Below are positions 26,994 through 36,187 of a DNA stretch of 64,000 nt, piece by piece. A program made the position numbers and the translations under genes. How positions within the stretch are numbered: position 1 is the stretch's first letter; each line of letters starts with the position of its first letter. This DNA is from Natranaerofaba carboxydovora (GTDB lineage Bacteria > Bacillota > Natranaerobiia > Natranaerobiales > Natranaerofabaceae): NCBI RefSeq assembly GCF_022539405.1, contig NZ_CP054394.1:1304501-1368500 (forward strand), written 5' to 3'. The notes below the pieces were generated by a model. It was not told the DNA's origin. It saw only the letters and a list, made by a program, of their open reading frames with translations, and ran no database searches.

Positions 26994-28136
26994 TTAGGAT
27001 TCCTCCTTAACGATAGCTTCTAAAATTTCTGCTGGGGTTATAAGCTCCCCGTCTACTCTATTTACACCTACTATATTTTGAGATAGGTTGATACAGTTCT
27101 TTATTTCACCTTTTATTTGACCAAGGTTCATTTCTGGAACAACTACAGTTTTTACATCTTTTAGTAGGTCAGTTAGTATTTCTTCAGGGAATGGCCAAAT
27201 GGTTTTCAGGGTAATAAGGCCAGTTTTTATCCCTTTTTCTCTGGCTTGATCCATGGCAGTAGCTGCAGTCCTAGCTGCTGAACCGTATGCAACAATTACT
27301 ACTTCTGCATCATCTAAGTTCTCTGTACTATATTCAACAATATCATCTTTGTTATCTTCTACTTTATTTACTAGCCTTTCTGTTAGGCCTCCAATTACAT
27401 CTGGGTTTTTTAGGTCGGGAAATCCTGTTTCATCGTGAGATAGACCTGTTACATGGAATAGATACCCTTCTCCATAATTTGCCATGGGAGGAATCATATC
27501 GTCATCTGCTTTGTAAGGTAGGTAATTATCAAGATCTTTTGCAGGTTTTTTCCTTTCTACAATCTCTAGTTCATCCTGTGTTGGTAAAACTACATTTTCT
27601 CTCATATGACCTATTACTTCATCTATTAGTAATACAACAGGAGTTCTGTATTTTTCTGAAAGATTTATCGCCCTTACTGTTAAGTCAAAAGTCTCCCTAA
27701 CAGAAGCTGGGCACAAAGCTATAGCCGGATGATCTCCATGGGTACCCCATTTGGCCTGCATCATGTCACCCTGTGATGGCAGCGTAGGCGCACCTGTACT
27801 TGGGCCACCTCTTTGAACGTTAACTACAACACAGGGCACTTCAGCCATGGCAGCAAAACCTAGATTCTCCTGTTTCAAAGAAAAACCCGGGCCACTTGTT
27901 GCCGTCATACTCTTTGCCCCGGCTAAAGAACCACCTATTATCGCCCCCATGCTTGCGATTTCATCTTCCATTTGTATGAATCTACCACTTACCTTTGGAA
28001 GCTCTTCTGCTAATCCTTCGGCTATTTCACTTGATGGGGTTATGGGATAACCTGCAAAAAATTTAATACCTGCTGCAATTGCAGCTTTTACACAAGCTTC
28101 ATTTCCTTGGATTAATTGTGGCTTTTTTTCACTCAT
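26994..28136 (-). CDS. korA: 2-oxoacid:ferredoxin oxidoreductase alpha subunit
   Basis: 380 residues. GNEACVKAAIAAGIKFFAGY and PITPSSEIAE open the pyrimidine domain; SGPGFSLKQENLGFAAMAEV and NVQRGGPSTGAPTLPSQGDM are hallmark stretches of the 2-oxoglutarate/2-oxoisovalerate-type alpha chain. With KorB it binds thiamine diphosphate. It overlaps the ferredoxin-subunit gene by 8 bases. Specificity for 2-oxoglutarate is inferred from the adjoining sucCD. Confidence 0.93.
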   Translation of the reverse strand: MSEKKPQLIQGNEACVKAAIAAGIKFFAGYPITPSSEIAEGLAEELPKVSGRFIQMEDEIASMGAIIGGSLAGAKSMTATSGPGFSLKQENLGFAAMAEVPCVVVNVQRGGPSTGAPTLPSQGDMMQAKWGTHGDHPAIALCPASVRETFDLTVRAINLSEKYRTPVVLLIDEVIGHMRENVVLPTQDELEIVERKKPAKDLDNYLPYKADDDMIPPMANYGEGYLFHVTGLSHDETGFPDLKNPDVIGGLTERLVNKVEDNKDDIVEYSTENLDDAEVVIVAYGSAARTAATAMDQAREKGIKTGLITLKTIWPFPEEILTDLLKDVKTVVVPEMNLGQIKGEIKNCINLSQNIVGVNRVDGELITPAEILEAIVKEES

Positions 28137-28347
28137 TATCTTTCTCCCCCTTTTTTACAACAATCGCAAAATCCGGGCAGCGAAGTTCACATTGTTGACA
28201 TTTATTACAATCCTCTGGGTTTTTGACATAAGATTTACCCTTGGAATCAAAGTCTAATACTTTCTTGGGACAAAATTCTATGCATATTCCACAGCCTTTG
28301 CACCATTTGCCTGCGATAACTACTGAACTAATATTATCATTATCCAT
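28129..28347 (-). CDS. korD: 2-oxoacid:ferredoxin oxidoreductase delta (2[4Fe-4S]) subunit
   Basis: 72 residues with two ferredoxin motifs, CKGCGICIEFCP and CNKCQQCELRCPD, each ligating a [4Fe-4S] cluster. It passes electrons from the catalytic subunits to soluble ferredoxin. First enzyme gene of the operon, with GAAGGAGG 7 bases before the ATG, and preceded by a large hairpin that separates it from TAXI copy 2. Confidence 0.92.
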   Translation of the reverse strand: MDNDNISSVVIAGKWCKGCGICIEFCPKKVLDFDSKGKSYVKNPEDCNKCQQCELRCPDFAIVVKKGEKDNE

Positions 28348-28419
28348 ATTTAATCCTCCTTCTTGGTCATTGCGCTTACATAGATTCTATTTGTTCGGTT
28401 TTGGTCAATGTTATTTCTT

Positions 28420-28472
28420 AACATAGTTATGTTGGGGAGACCCTAAACAAAGGGGTCCCCCATAACTATGTT
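28420..28472 (-). other. Intercistronic hairpin between TAXI copy 2 and korD
   Basis: AACATAGTTATG and CATAACTATGTT form a perfect 12-bp outer stem, extended by G/C-rich GGGGA..GACCC against GGGGTCCCC with small bulges. No T-run follows on the minus strand, so it is more likely a stability or processing structure than a terminator; the kor-suc operon could then be read from the sigma-54 promoter upstream. Confidence 0.6.
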
Positions 28473-28490
28473 AAAAGTTATGCTAAAACA

Positions 28491-29570
28491 TTACTCAGCA
28501 ACACTGTCGTCCCAATCTGAGTTCCAAGCATCATGGTCTTCCAAGAACATTTGTAAACCTGGATGAATATCTACATGGTCAACTGAAGATTCAATGCCTC
28601 TTACCTGAATCTCTACCATATCTTCGTTAATCTGGGCAAATGACTCGTCTTGCTGTGCAAGTTCATCAGAATATTCATGGATTACATTTAACATTTCATA
28701 GACATCTTCCGCCGCAACTTCAGGTCCCATATGAAAACCGTAGAAGAAAGGAATCCTTTTTACAGTATCCACATCCATGTCGGATTCAAACACATCTGCA
28801 TCAATCTCTACAATTTCATATCCAGCTTCATTTAATATTTCTATCTCTTCATCACTAGGGTTTAAAACTTGAATATCAGTTGCTAGCTCTGCCTCCAAAA
28901 GCCATCCCGGCACAGTACTTTCACTTGAAGTATAAGCATTGATACCAGCAATGTGACCTGCATCCAAAGAAGATGCAACCATATCTAAGTCAATTTCGTT
29001 ATATTCGTAGTCCATTTCAAGAGCATCCTGTAGAGGTATTCTAAGTGCTGCTCTTACATCCCAAGCAGCCGGACCGGTAAATAAAACTTCTCCCTCTAGA
29101 TCTCTCCATTCATCATAATCATCATAATCATTACCATGTACTGCAAGACCTACTTCCAAAGTATATCCCCAAAATGTTTGAACTAGCTCTCTCTCTGCGC
29201 CTTCATAATCAAAGTCTTCAAATCGATCACGTTCTTCGCCGTACTCTAAGAATGCAACATCTGCGCCATAAAAACCATCCATTTCACCTTCTGCATACTG
29301 ACTCATACTGTATACAGCGCCTGGTGTTGGCAGTACAGTATAGTTGTAACCATCCATCTCCCTATTCAAGATTGTAGTTAACGCTGTTAGTGCTGCATGC
29401 CCGGTTGATCCAGTGTCAGAGGTTCCCCATCTAAATTCCGTAGGTGATGCTCCATCTCCATCTTCATCTACATCTCCATTTCCTCCACATCCTACCAACG
29501 CTACTACACTACCGATAAGAACAATAGACATTAATAAGGCTAACATTTTAAATTTTTTGAACTTTTCCAT
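28491..29570 (-). CDS. TAXI-family TRAP solute-binding lipoprotein, copy 2
   Basis: 359 residues from ATG 29570, identical to the product of 22303-23382, including lipobox and ribosome site. No permease gene follows this copy; the kor-suc operon does. It therefore must share the permease at 20239-22247, or act with the kinase at 31169 as a signalling partner. Identity at the DNA level shows that the duplication is recent or kept uniform by gene conversion. Confidence 0.88.
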   Translation of the reverse strand: MEKFKKFKMLALLMSIVLIGSVVALVGCGGNGDVDEDGDGASPTEFRWGTSDTGSTGHAALTALTTILNREMDGYNYTVLPTPGAVYSMSQYAEGEMDGFYGADVAFLEYGEERDRFEDFDYEGAERELVQTFWGYTLEVGLAVHGNDYDDYDEWRDLEGEVLFTGPAAWDVRAALRIPLQDALEMDYEYNEIDLDMVASSLDAGHIAGINAYTSSESTVPGWLLEAELATDIQVLNPSDEEIEILNEAGYEIVEIDADVFESDMDVDTVKRIPFFYGFHMGPEVAAEDVYEMLNVIHEYSDELAQQDESFAQINEDMVEIQVRGIESSVDHVDIHPGLQMFLEDHDAWNSDWDDSVAE

Positions 29571-29631
29571 TAAATGTACCCCCTTTTTAAAATTATAAAT
29601 CATATAATTTTTCAATCTATTTATATAATTC

Positions 29632-29646
29632 GCAAATATCGTGCCA
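29632..29646 (-). promoter_or_regulatory. Sigma-54 (-24/-12) promoter of TAXI copy 2
   Basis: TGGCACGATATTTGC on the minus strand, identical to the promoter at 23444-23458. It is the best candidate to drive TAXI copy 2 and, by read-through of the 28420 hairpin, korDABC-sucCD. Confidence 0.85.
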
Positions 29647-29704
29647 AGTTTCTTATTTAAATAGATAAGGGTATAACCTTAAAAGTTGGAGCTATATATA
29701 CTAA

Positions 29705-29749
29705 AAAAAGGGGAAGTAAATTCCGATGCGGAAGTTACTTCCCCTTTTT
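29705..29749. terminator. Bidirectional terminator, second copy
   Basis: Same 15-bp stem (AAAAAGGGGAAGTAA/TTACTTCCCCTTTTT) as at 23517-23561. It ends the two-component operon lying upstream. Confidence 0.8.
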
Positions 29750-29805
29750 CTTAAACTTTTCTTAAATCCTTCTTAAACATTTTTTAAATATTTTAATATA
29801 AGCTT

Positions 29806-31176
29806 CTATTCATCAGTATCAATATTATATCTCTTAATTTTATTTCTCAAACCTTTTTCACTTAAGCCTAACATTTCAGCAGTTTTTTTCCTATGACCTT
29901 GGTTTTGCTTAAGGGTTAATTTTATAAAATATTTTTCTACTTCTTCTAAGTTTTTGCCTATTAACTCTGACATATTTTCTTTCTTCTTAGCAAAACTTGC
30001 TGCATCAGAACCTGCTATAATGCCCTCAGGAAGATGGAACCAATCGATATATTCATCCTCTGAGACTACCATAGCCGCTTCTATTATATTTTCTAGCTCT
30101 CTAACATTACCTTGATAATCATATCCAAGCAAGTATTTTCTTGCCTCTGAGGTAATACCTTTTATATTTTTATCAAATTCCTTGTTATATTTTTCCATAA
30201 AGTATTTTATAAGGAAGGATATATCCTTACGTCTTTCCCTTAATGGTGGTATATTAATCTCTACCACTTTCAAACGATAATACAAATCATCTCTAAAAGT
30301 ACCATTTTTAACCTCTTCTTTTAAATCCCTATTTGAAGCACTTATAACTCTAACATCCAATTTAACTGGTTTTGTTTCACCCAAAGGAGTAATTTCTCTT
30401 TGTTGAAGAACCCGTAAAAGCTTTGATTGAAGAGGCATAGGCATTTCACCAACCTCATCCAAAAAAATGGTCCCTTTGTCAGCTAACTTAAATTTACCTG
30501 CCTTATCCGATAGGGCTCCGGTAAAAGAACCTTTCTTGTGGCCAAAGAGTTCGCTTTCTAACAAATTTTCCGGAATTGCGGCACAATTTACTATCTCTAA
30601 AGGACCTTCTTTTCGTTTCCCAGAATAATGAATTGCTCTAGCAACTAACTCTTTGCCTGTTCCACTCTCCCCGGAAATTAAGACATTTGTATTAACATCC
30701 TTAACTTTTTCAATCATTTTGAAAACATTTTTCATTTTGGGGGACTGACCAATTATTCCATTAAAATTATGTTTATTTATATTATCGTCCTCTGTATTGT
30801 TATTAAGGCAAAAAAACTCTTGATCCTTTAGAGCCTGTTCGACTTGTTCTAATAGATTATTGGTATTAAGAGGCTTTGTCAAATATGTGTAAGCCCCTTT
30901 TTTAACAGCTTCTACTGATGATGGAATGCTTCCGTAAGCTGTCATTATAATTATTACTAGTTCACTATCAATTTTTTTTAACTCTTCTAATACGTATATG
31001 CCATCTACATCTCCTAACTTTAAGTCAAGAAGGACCAGGTTTATATTGTTGTCTTGAGCAAGCCTAACTCCCTCCATAGGGTCTGTAGTAGTTATTACAG
31101 CGTATTTATCTTCAAGGGCGAATTTTAGAGAAGAACAAATAGCAGCTTCATCATCAATCACCAATATTTTAGTCAT
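29806..31176 (-). CDS. NtrC-family sigma-54-dependent response regulator
   Basis: 456 residues. Receiver domain 1-120 with phospho-acceptor Asp51 (LVLLDLKLGD); AAA+ domain about 140-370 with Walker A GESGTGKE, the sigma-54 contact loop GSFTGALSDKAG (a GAFTGA variant) and FLDEVGEMP; Fis-type helix-turn-helix at the end (HRKKTAEMLGLSEKGLRNKI). It activates sigma-54 RNA polymerase when phosphorylated. The kinase gene overlaps it by 8 bases, and two consensus sigma-54 promoters stand immediately downstream, so TAXI transport and the kor-suc operon are the obvious targets. Confidence 0.93.
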   Translation of the reverse strand: MTKILVIDDEAAICSSLKFALEDKYAVITTTDPMEGVRLAQDNNINLVLLDLKLGDVDGIYVLEELKKIDSELVIIIMTAYGSIPSSVEAVKKGAYTYLTKPLNTNNLLEQVEQALKDQEFFCLNNNTEDDNINKHNFNGIIGQSPKMKNVFKMIEKVKDVNTNVLISGESGTGKELVARAIHYSGKRKEGPLEIVNCAAIPENLLESELFGHKKGSFTGALSDKAGKFKLADKGTIFLDEVGEMPMPLQSKLLRVLQQREITPLGETKPVKLDVRVISASNRDLKEEVKNGTFRDDLYYRLKVVEINIPPLRERRKDISFLIKYFMEKYNKEFDKNIKGITSEARKYLLGYDYQGNVRELENIIEAAMVVSEDEYIDWFHLPEGIIAGSDAASFAKKKENMSELIGKNLEEVEKYFIKLTLKQNQGHRKKTAEMLGLSEKGLRNKIKRYNIDTDE

Positions 31177-33208
31177 GCCCCTTTTCCTCCTTAATCGGAA
31201 ATTCTAAATAAACTATTGTATAAAGTCCCCGAACACTATCTATTTTTAACTTTCCACTATTTTCTTCAACGTACTGCTTTGAAAGGGCAAGACCTAACCC
31301 AGTTCCAACCTTTTTTGTCGTATAAAAAGGTTCAACGGCCTTTTTAAGTTCTTCGGGGGTCATTCCTCGACCAGTATCTTTAACACTAATTACCGCTTTA
31401 TTATTTCTTCTCTTACCTTTTATAACTATTTTCCTTTCTTTTTCGCTATCATTAATACTTGATTTATCATCTGCATCTACATGCTCAAACTCGGCTGTTA
31501 TAGCAGATACAGCGTTTAACGTTAAATTTAACATAACTTGCTTTAACTGGTTTTTTTCCACTTCGATTTTTACATCTTCTTCAATATTAACTTCCATTTT
31601 AATTCCATTTTGATTTATCAAATGTTTGCATAATACTACGCATGAATCAATTATATCTGTTAAGCATACTACTTCTTTAGTTTGGGTTTTAGGTTTAGCA
31701 TAATCAAACAGATTTTCAATTAAGTTACTTAATCTATCCATTTCACTAGGTACATAAGTTGATAATTCTTTTCTGAATTCGGGGTCTTCATATTTTAGGG
31801 GAAGAAGTTCTGTGAAAGTTTTTACAGAGGTTATTGGATTTCGGATTTCATGACAAATACCTGCCACTACCCTATTTAAAGCAGAACTTTTTTCCCTATC
31901 ATACATTTCTTCGCGTATTTTCTTCTCTTCTGTAATATCCTCAAAGGATAAGATGGTACCTATCTTTTCTTTTTGATAATCATATAAGGGATACACATTA
32001 TATCTAATAGTTAACTCTTTGTTCTGCTTGTTTTGCCAATTGATCTCTTGACCTATAAATTCTTCTACATTTTCATAATCAGAAGACTCTTTTAAATTTT
32101 TATGATGATTTTCTAGGATTTTATTAAATAAATCTATCTCTGTTACATTCATCCCCTCAAGGTGCTCTTTACACTCAGCTATTTCAGCACTTCTGCTATT
32201 GTAACTAGTTATAACACCGTTTAAATCAAAAGCTAATACTCCTCTTGGACTACTTTCTAGCACCTGATTTTTCATCTGATAGGTGTTTATTAAATCTTTA
32301 GTTTTCTTATCCACTTCTTTTTGAAGTTGCTTATTCCATCTATAACCAATTGCTATAAAGAAAGCGAAACCTGTTAATACCACACTCATTGCTATAACTA
32401 GAGTTCTTAAAAACCTATCTATAGCTGATCTTTCATCAACAAACCAGTTTTGATATATTTCATTATATATACCTTCTCTTCTGAGATCTGAAAGACTGCT
32501 ATTAAGCATGCCAAGAAGCTCTCTATCTTCTAAACTCACCGCCATAGAGTATTCTATAGGTGCTACATAACTAGATACTAACTTAAATTCTTCACCCATA
32601 TTAGTTTCTTCCAAAAAATAATTTTGTGTATATCTTTCTCCTACATAAGCTTCCGCCCTATCTTTTGCTAGCAGCTCTAAAGCCAATACTTGATTATTGG
32701 TAACATTATAGTTAATTCTTCTTAAATTTTTGAGAAAATTATATTCCACTGTACCGTATTGAAGAGCTACTAGTGTATTAGTAAGGTCACTTACATTTTC
32801 AATCCTTTCATTACTTTGGGATACTACAAGCCCAGCAGACGAAGTAAAATAACTTTCGGTAAAGTTCACTTTATCATCTAATTCCTGGGTATAATTTATA
32901 CCCAGGATTATATCAATTTCATTGTTTTGTAATGCTACTCTGCTCTCTTTAAGGGATAAAGGAATATATTTAATTGAAAAATCATTTTCTTTAGCAATCT
33001 TTTCTATAATATCCACACTAAAGCCTTTTGCTTTTCCTTCATCATCTTTGTACTGAATAGGAGGTAAATAGGGATCATATGCCACAACTAAAGGATCTCT
33101 GTCTACTGCTAATCCTGTTGATATGGATGCTTGACATGAGATAGATAGAGCTATCAACATGACTAAAAGCACAACAGGATTTTTTAGTAGCTTCCACCTT
33201 TCCAACAT
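31169..33208 (-). CDS. Sensor histidine kinase with periplasmic-binding-protein sensor domain
   Basis: About 679 residues from ATG 33208, chosen because AGGTGG lies 8 bases upstream; the GTG at 33220 falls inside that site. A hydrophobic leader is followed by an SBP_bac_3 domain outside the membrane (about 35-260: VVAYDPYLPPIQYKDDEGKA, QNNEIDIILG). Then come one membrane helix (about 270-292), a PAS domain (about 310-425), HisKA with the phospho-His in GICHEIRNPITSVKTF (about 455) and HATPase (DTGRGM, GTGLGLALSKQY). It senses a small ligand directly or through a binding protein and phosphorylates the NtrC-like partner. Confidence 0.92.
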   Translation of the reverse strand: MLERWKLLKNPVVLLVMLIALSISCQASISTGLAVDRDPLVVAYDPYLPPIQYKDDEGKAKGFSVDIIEKIAKENDFSIKYIPLSLKESRVALQNNEIDIILGINYTQELDDKVNFTESYFTSSAGLVVSQSNERIENVSDLTNTLVALQYGTVEYNFLKNLRRINYNVTNNQVLALELLAKDRAEAYVGERYTQNYFLEETNMGEEFKLVSSYVAPIEYSMAVSLEDRELLGMLNSSLSDLRREGIYNEIYQNWFVDERSAIDRFLRTLVIAMSVVLTGFAFFIAIGYRWNKQLQKEVDKKTKDLINTYQMKNQVLESSPRGVLAFDLNGVITSYNSRSAEIAECKEHLEGMNVTEIDLFNKILENHHKNLKESSDYENVEEFIGQEINWQNKQNKELTIRYNVYPLYDYQKEKIGTILSFEDITEEKKIREEMYDREKSSALNRVVAGICHEIRNPITSVKTFTELLPLKYEDPEFRKELSTYVPSEMDRLSNLIENLFDYAKPKTQTKEVVCLTDIIDSCVVLCKHLINQNGIKMEVNIEEDVKIEVEKNQLKQVMLNLTLNAVSAITAEFEHVDADDKSSINDSEKERKIVIKGKRRNNKAVISVKDTGRGMTPEELKKAVEPFYTTKKVGTGLGLALSKQYVEENSGKLKIDSVRGLYTIVYLEFPIKEEKGHD

Positions 33209-33338
33209 AATGATTACCACCTAATAATGAATTCTATTATAAGTCATTTAATACTGTATCACAATTTTCGACAAAAAAAATATATTACCTGCTGTATTTT
33301 ATTTAGTTAATATGGAAAGAGGTTAAAGAGAGAAAGTG

Positions 33339-34079
33339 TTAAAAAGCGAAAAATCTAATAGCCATTAAAACAAATACTATAGCTATGACTATTTTTACAG
33401 CTTTATCACCTTTTTTCACAGAAACTTTAACAGATAAAAAGGCACCTATAGCAGTTCCTAAAGCTAATGCTATAGCATACTTCGCAAGTATATTTCCTGT
33501 AAATCCAAATATCAAAAGTACTGGAACAGTATATGTTAAGACTATATATACCTTATGCATGTTAATCTGTACTAAACTTATTTGCAACAAATTTTTTAAA
33601 ACAAATATGATCAAAAGTCCTACTCCAGCTTGGATAAATCCTCCATACAACCCTATTCCAAACATACCTAAATAGAGCAATACTTTATTTGGTTCTTTTG
33701 AAGTTTTTAATAATTTTTCAGTGGGTATAAATATGGATATTATTAAAAAAAGTATTACAAAGGAAAGAATATTCTCAAATAAAGAATCGCTTACTATAAC
33801 AGCTAGATAAGATCCTAGTAAGGCTCCTGGCACTGTTAATAATCCCAAATAAAGACTTTTTTTGGTATCATTTTTAGTTTCATAGGAATATGTAACTGCT
33901 CCGGATATATTCTGAACTAACAAGCCAATTCTATTAGTACCATTAGCAACTGAAGCATCAAGCCCTAATAACATTAATGTACCAAGAGTTATGGCAGAAC
34001 CACCTCCAGCCATAACGTTGACAAAACTTCCTGCGACGCCTCCGAGAAAAGTTATTATAAGTTTTAATATTTCGTCCAA
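33339..34079 (-). CDS. TauE/SafE-family membrane transporter
   Basis: 246 residues, eight hydrophobic segments. GGVAGSFVNVMAGGGSAITL and NGTNRIGLLVQNISGA near the N terminus and GGFIQAGVGLLIIFVL in the second half are the repeated TauE/SafE signatures. Members export sulfite, sulfoacetate or related anions. It stands alone between the kinase gene and the channel gene; no sulfur genes are near, so the substrate is unknown. Confidence 0.88.
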   Translation of the reverse strand: MDEILKLIITFLGGVAGSFVNVMAGGGSAITLGTLMLLGLDASVANGTNRIGLLVQNISGAVTYSYETKNDTKKSLYLGLLTVPGALLGSYLAVIVSDSLFENILSFVILFLIISIFIPTEKLLKTSKEPNKVLLYLGMFGIGLYGGFIQAGVGLLIIFVLKNLLQISLVQINMHKVYIVLTYTVPVLLIFGFTGNILAKYAIALALGTAIGAFLSVKVSVKKGDKAVKIVIAIVFVLMAIRFFAF

Positions 34080-34116
34080 AGATTTCTCCTCCGTTTATTT
34101 AATCTTGTATTACACA

Positions 34117-34178
34117 AAAATCTCTTATGTCAAAGCTAAAATAGCAGGGCCTGAAGTTTCAGTGATATCACCCATTCA
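34117..34178 (-). pseudogene. Relic resembling part of the nucleoside hydrolase gene
   Basis: Bases 34117-34178 match the interior of the nucleoside hydrolase gene near 36730-36795: AAATCTCTTA, TCAAAGCTAAA and TTTCAGTGATATCACCCATTC are shared in order and spacing, with a diverged middle. Read on the minus strand it gives MGDITE, as in the intact gene, and then reaches a stop. It looks like a decayed duplicate. Confidence 0.5.
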
Positions 34179-34192
34179 AAAAAACCTCTTCT

Positions 34193-35908
34193 TTAATAGC
34201 ATAAATCTGCTAGCTCTTTAATTTCTTCAAAGCTTCCCAAAGCTACAATAAGATCGTTTTTGTTTAAAGCTAACTCCGCTGATGGCTCCAAAACCTTGTT
34301 TTCTCTTACTATACAGATTATTTTAGCATCAACTTTGTTTCTTTCAGTTAAATCTCTTAATTTTGTAGGCTCCCTATTCCACTTAATCTCACGAATCAAA
34401 TAATTACTAAGCTTGGGTAGTACCCCCATATCAACCATAGCAACCTGCAAAAGCTGAAAGCCCATTATTGTTTCTGATAGAACGTGGTTAACGCCTGCTT
34501 GATGTAATCTGTCGACCACGTCTGTACTAACAGCTCTAGATACAATATCTATATTGGGATTTAGTTTTTTACAATTAAGTGCAGTAAAGATATTTATACT
34601 GTCATCATTAATGGTTAAAATCAACGTATCAGCCTCTTCAATTTTTGCTTTCTGAAGAACAGAAGTTTTTGTCGAATCACCAGTTATAAGGTTTCCCTTA
34701 AAGTATAAAGGCCGTTCTTTAATATCTATAACATCAGGATAGATACCAGCATAATTTAGCATTTTGCCGGCCTCTTGCCCCACTCTTCCAGCGCCAACCA
34801 AAACTACATGTCCACCCGGACCAGGTCCACCCATAAATGTTGCAAGGTGATCAACATTGTCTTGAGGCCCAAGGACTATAAGAGTAGAATTATCCAATAT
34901 AGTCTTAGCAGATGGTGCTGTAACTGTTCCATCCTCATTCCATATAGCTACTACCGTAGCTCCAGTAGCACTTCTTATCCTAATATCACCGATAGTTTGT
35001 TTGTTAAATTTATCATGTGACCCAATATGAATAATACTTGGCTTTAGCTGTTTTATTATGTCAGTAGAGACTTCTACATTGATTAGTTTTAGAAACTCTG
35101 TTGGACTTGCATTAGCAAGTATTAAATCAACTAGCTGTTGACCGAGGGTTTCTTCAAGACTGACAACATGTTTAGCACCAGCATTATAAGCAAGCTCTGC
35201 CCTTGTTTTGTTCTCCATCATTGCAAGAACAGGGGTATTACTCATAGTAGAGATGCCTAAAGTTATATTTATATTTACTGTATCATCATTTGTAACTACT
35301 ACAAGACGAGCTTTTTCAATATTTAGGTTTTTTAACCCTTCGTCATACCTTGGGTTAACGCATATTGTGTTTATTCCCTTTCTCATAAGTGTAACAGCGT
35401 CAGATTGTTCTTCTGAGGCCACAACATAAGGGATATTATTTCGTTCTAATAATTTTATTGTTTGGGCAACAGAACTGTTGAAAGCTGTAAAGACAACATG
35501 TCCGGTTATTTCAGTATGATTTGGTGCTTTTGGAGTTATACGTTTTTCGATCAAAGTAGCCATAAGAGTTCCGGCTATCATAAATATAATGAAAACACCA
35601 GAAACCATCAAAAATATTGATAAAGCTATCATTGGATAAGAATCAAATGGCAAAAGTTCCCCATATCCAGTGGTTGTTAAGGTTTGCATTATAAAGACTA
35701 TTGCCTGGCCTGTAGTAATTTCTCGTCCCTCAAAAGTAGCCATTAGATACCTTACGATAGGTATGAGTAAAATAATCAGAAATAGACCAATAAAAAACAC
35801 TCTAAAAAGTAACCACATACTGTAATCTGTAACTTTATTAAAACCTACTAATAACTCATTATTTGATTTGCTATTTTTGTTTGGGAAAAGGTTTTTGATT
35901 AATTTCAT
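34193..35908 (-). CDS. Potassium channel with two RCK (TrkA) regulatory domains
   Basis: 571 residues. Two membrane helices (about 30-60 and 90-115) enclose the selectivity filter TTTGYGELLPFD. The first RCK domain (about 125-245) lacks the GxGxxG nucleotide motif, whereas the second (about 355-480) has HVVLVGAGRVGQEAGKMLNY; TrkA_C segments follow each. It is a ligand-gated K+ channel or channel-like efflux unit in the membrane, useful for K+ and pH homeostasis in salt. The start is ATG at 35908. Remnants of other genes lie on both sides, so the locus has been rearranged. Confidence 0.9.
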   Translation of the reverse strand: MKLIKNLFPNKNSKSNNELLVGFNKVTDYSMWLLFRVFFIGLFLIILLIPIVRYLMATFEGREITTGQAIVFIMQTLTTTGYGELLPFDSYPMIALSIFLMVSGVFIIFMIAGTLMATLIEKRITPKAPNHTEITGHVVFTAFNSSVAQTIKLLERNNIPYVVASEEQSDAVTLMRKGINTICVNPRYDEGLKNLNIEKARLVVVTNDDTVNINITLGISTMSNTPVLAMMENKTRAELAYNAGAKHVVSLEETLGQQLVDLILANASPTEFLKLINVEVSTDIIKQLKPSIIHIGSHDKFNKQTIGDIRIRSATGATVVAIWNEDGTVTAPSAKTILDNSTLIVLGPQDNVDHLATFMGGPGPGGHVVLVGAGRVGQEAGKMLNYAGIYPDVIDIKERPLYFKGNLITGDSTKTSVLQKAKIEEADTLILTINDDSINIFTALNCKKLNPNIDIVSRAVSTDVVDRLHQAGVNHVLSETIMGFQLLQVAMVDMGVLPKLSNYLIREIKWNREPTKLRDLTERNKVDAKIICIVRENKVLEPSAELALNKNDLIVALGSFEEIKELADLCY

Positions 35909-36091
35909 GTTATTATTATACCACCAAGTATTTAGAATTTAATCAATTTTCAATTTATGATCAATAATTTTCTTTCATCTTCTGTATCATTTTTTCAAAG
36001 TTAGTTACAAATTTTGCTTTCTAAAGTAAGTTATTTCGACAAAAATAATATTACGACCTTCTATTCATTAGACTTAGATTATAGCTGATAT

Positions 36092-36187
36092 AGAAGAAGT
36101 TTTGGAGCAGCTAAGATAATATCAAAAATACTTTTTACAAATAAAACACCTTCCTGATATTAAATTTATAATCAGCAAGGTGTTTTC
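36092..36187 (+). pseudogene. Decayed 3' end of a peroxiredoxin gene with its terminator
   Basis: GAAGAAGTTTTGGAGCAGCTAAG and the following 70 bases match the end of the peroxiredoxin gene at 18541-18636 at roughly 80 % identity, including the hairpin AAAACACCTT-CTGAT/ATCAG-AAGGTGTTTT (about 36141-36187). The rest of the gene is gone. The hairpin still serves as a terminator for the convergent nucleoside hydrolase gene. Confidence 0.75.

Larger units (their letters stand above)
28492..29749. repeat. 1258-bp direct repeat, copy 2
   Basis: Same orientation as 22304-23561, offset 6188 bases, with differences seen only at 28719 and 29699. Recombination between the copies would remove the whole korDABC-sucCD operon and one TAXI gene. 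Confidence 0.95.

Noticed and set aside
28348-28419. A separate housekeeping promoter for korD (TTGACC upstream)
   Set aside because: No -10 box at acceptable spacing was found; read-through from the sigma-54 promoter is as likely.
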